DNA from: DATKMG01 sp035541995
GTDB taxonomy: Bacteria; Acidobacteriota; Terriglobia; Versatilivoradales; Versatilivoraceae
Assembly (NCBI GenBank): GCA_035541995.1
Contig: DATKMG010000545.1
Span: 1-6,516 of the forward strand
DNA: 6,516 nt
Reading direction: 5' to 3'
The translations under genes were made by a program, and so were the position numbers. The notes beneath the pieces were generated by a model that made no database searches, was not told the DNA's origin, and saw only the letters and a program-made list of their open reading frames with translations. Below are positions 5,231 to 6,516 of this stretch, piece after piece. Each line of letters opens with the position of its first letter. Position 1 is the first letter of the stretch.

Positions 5231-6361
5231 ATGAGTACGATGGGCAGACTTTTTTTTCCTATTGTGATTATGCTTTTTGCCCCTACGGCTAATGGTCAAT
5301 TTGTGAATGACTGGTTTGGTGATGTTACTCGTGCCAAGAACTACAGCCTGAAACGAATCTCCAGCTGGGATCGCAGTGGAGCCAATAACGATAGCCGAGT
5401 GATCGATCCAGGACAGACTCTGACGTTGCTTGACGAGCACGGCCCGGGTGAGATTTCTCACATTTGGATTACGATTTCGAGCCCTGAGAATTACCACCTA
5501 AAAAAGCTGGTCTTGCGGATGTATTGGGACGGCGAAAGCATGCCTAGTGTCGAGGCGCCCATCGGTGATTTCTTTGGCCTGGGTAACGGCGAATATTTCA
5601 TGTTTCAATCGTTGCCTTTGCAGGTAGGCTCGGGAAAAGCCTTGAATTGCTTCTTTCCCATGCCCTTCAACAAATCGGCTCGAGTCACCGTCACCAACGA
5701 AGGGAAACAGAAGGTAGACAGCTTCTATTTCAACATTGACATGCGAGTCTACCCTAAGCCTCTGGCTCCCGACACATTGTACTTTCACGCCCAGTATCGG
5801 CAGTGTACGCCCTGTAAGGGTTGGACAAGCGATTGGCAATCCAATGGCGACGATAAGGTGGATGGAAAACCGAACCTGGATGGCGAAGGAAACTATGTGT
5901 TCATGGAGGCAAGGGGCCGCGGCCATTTTGTGGGCGTGACTCAAAGCGTTCTGCAGAACCAGGACGACTGGTGGGGTGAAGGAGATGACATGATTTTCGT
6001 AGACGGTGAGAAGTTGCCCTCAATTACCGGAACCGGATCGGAGGATTATTATCTGGGCGCATGGGGATTTTCTGCGGGTCCGTCTAATTACTTGCTTTTT
6101 GGAGTTCCAGTCGTAGGAGCCTTCAACGCTGGCTCCCGGTCGTCCGTTTACCGTTTTCACCTGGACTCCCCCATCCCATTCACCAAGTCAATTCGAGTTA
6201 CAATCGAGCACGGCCATGCCAACCATCGATCTGACAACTTTTTCAGCGTTGCCTACTGGTATCAGGATGAGCCGCATATCCAGTTTCCGTCCTTGCCGTC
6301 CGTCCAGGAAAGAATTCCCAGGATATATCCAGTCGGCGGACCGGGAAATGCGGGAAAGTAA
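5231..6361 (+). CDS. Exported DUF2961 / GH172-family glycoside hydrolase
   Basis: This is a 376-residue protein with a Sec signal peptide: MSTMGR, a hydrophobic core (FFPIVIMLFAPTA), and probable cleavage after ANG near residue 22. The rest matches DUF2961, now glycoside hydrolase family 172. Landmarks are ISSWDRSGANND (43-54), the jelly-roll PGEISHIWI (72-80), APIGDFFGLG (109-118), YFHAQYRQ (184-191) and the signature WWGEGDD (247-253) followed by GTGSEDYYLGAW (267-278). Glu250 and Glu271 are 21 residues apart, the same spacing as the catalytic pair I recall as E270/E291 in the bifidobacterial enzyme alphaFFase1, so the enzyme looks active. Characterised members act on alpha-D-fructofuranosides (difructose dianhydride I) or D-arabinofuranosides. 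ATG 5231 is chosen because AAGGAG at 5217-5222 is 8 nt upstream and the signal peptide follows directly. The frame is open back to TTG 5114, but that overlaps the promoter. Substrate is not determined. Confidence 0.93.
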   Translation: MSTMGRLFFPIVIMLFAPTANGQFVNDWFGDVTRAKNYSLKRISSWDRSGANNDSRVIDPGQTLTLLDEHGPGEISHIWITISSPENYHLKKLVLRMYWDGESMPSVEAPIGDFFGLGNGEYFMFQSLPLQVGSGKALNCFFPMPFNKSARVTVTNEGKQKVDSFYFNIDMRVYPKPLAPDTLYFHAQYRQCTPCKGWTSDWQSNGDDKVDGKPNLDGEGNYVFMEARGRGHFVGVTQSVLQNQDDWWGEGDDMIFVDGEKLPSITGTGSEDYYLGAWGFSAGPSNYLLFGVPVVGAFNAGSRSSVYRFHLDSPIPFTKSIRVTIEHGHANHRSDNFFSVAYWYQDEPHIQFPSLPSVQERIPRIYPVGGPGNAGK

Positions 6362-6424
6362 CGAAGAGATTCATCACGAGTGGCACAGCAGTGGACGTTG
6401 GTGTCAGCTTAAGCGGAGGAATCT

Positions 6425-6516
6425 ATGCGTAAGATCATGTGCAGTGCGAAGTCAATCGTGGGGTTATGCTGCTATTCCCTGCTCCTTGGCACTTTTTCTT
6501 CGCATGCGGATGTCAA
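6425..6516 (+). CDS. Exported protein, N-terminal signal peptide only (runs off right edge)
   Basis: Thirty codons are visible. ATG 6425 is preceded by GGAGGA at 6415-6420, an excellent ribosome site. The peptide has a basic start (MRK, K9), a hydrophobic core (IVGLCCYSLLLGTF, residues 11-24) and a likely signal peptidase I site SHA-DV after residue 28. The cysteines at 15-16 sit inside the hydrophobic core, without a clear lipobox. The gene follows the GH172 gene by 63 nt on the same strand, so the two are probably co-transcribed. A second exported carbohydrate-active or binding protein is a reasonable guess. Nothing in the visible part identifies a family. Confidence 0.75.
   Translation, partial: MRKIMCSAKSIVGLCCYSLLLGTFSSHADV

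Noticed and set aside
5498..5944. 148-codon minus-strand frame opposite the GH172 gene
   Set aside because: It is antisense to conserved GH172 motifs, with no start signals and no recognisable domain.

Overview
The window looks like a bacterial carbohydrate-use locus with roughly balanced to moderately high G+C. It encodes exported proteins with Sec-type signal peptides, an AraC-type regulator, and a set of sugar kinase, sugar isomerase and dehydrogenase genes. Such gene sets occur in soil and gut saprophytes (Acidobacteriota, Planctomycetota/Verrucomicrobiota and Bacteroidota relatives carry many DUF2961 proteins). The sequence alone does not fix the phylum, and no RNA gene is present to help.

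Layout. Four genes run leftward as a tight operon. They are an FGGY-family carbohydrate kinase (3624-2092), a stand-alone SIS-domain phosphosugar isomerase-like protein (2116-1484), a zinc-dependent medium-chain polyol/sugar dehydrogenase (1478-426), and the first third of a homoserine-dehydrogenase-like, COG4091-type NAD(P) oxidoreductase (429 to the left edge). All junctions overlap or nearly touch, which suggests translational coupling. Upstream, on the same strand, an AraC-family regulator with an N-terminal cupin sensor (4891-3971) is separated from the kinase by a 346-bp non-coding stretch that should hold the operon promoter. Divergently, to the right, are an exported DUF2961/GH172 glycoside hydrolase (5231-6361) and the signal-peptide start of another exported protein (6425 to the right edge). 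The 339-bp gap between the regulator and the hydrolase contains credible promoters in both directions.

Working model (inference). The exported GH172 enzyme cleaves a furanoside; characterised GH172 members act on D-fructofuranosides or D-arabinofuranosides. The released sugar or polyol is taken up by a transporter not seen here. It is then processed by the dehydrogenase, the kinase and the SIS isomerase toward pentose-phosphate-type intermediates, and the AraC protein controls both arms. The role of the COG4091 enzyme is the main puzzle: its relatives include the DXP-reductoisomerase-like enzyme DRL, so it may carry out an unusual reductive or isomerising step on a sugar phosphate. The exact substrate cannot be read from the sequence.

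There are no tRNA or rRNA genes, insertion sequences, CRISPR arrays or replication origins that I can support.
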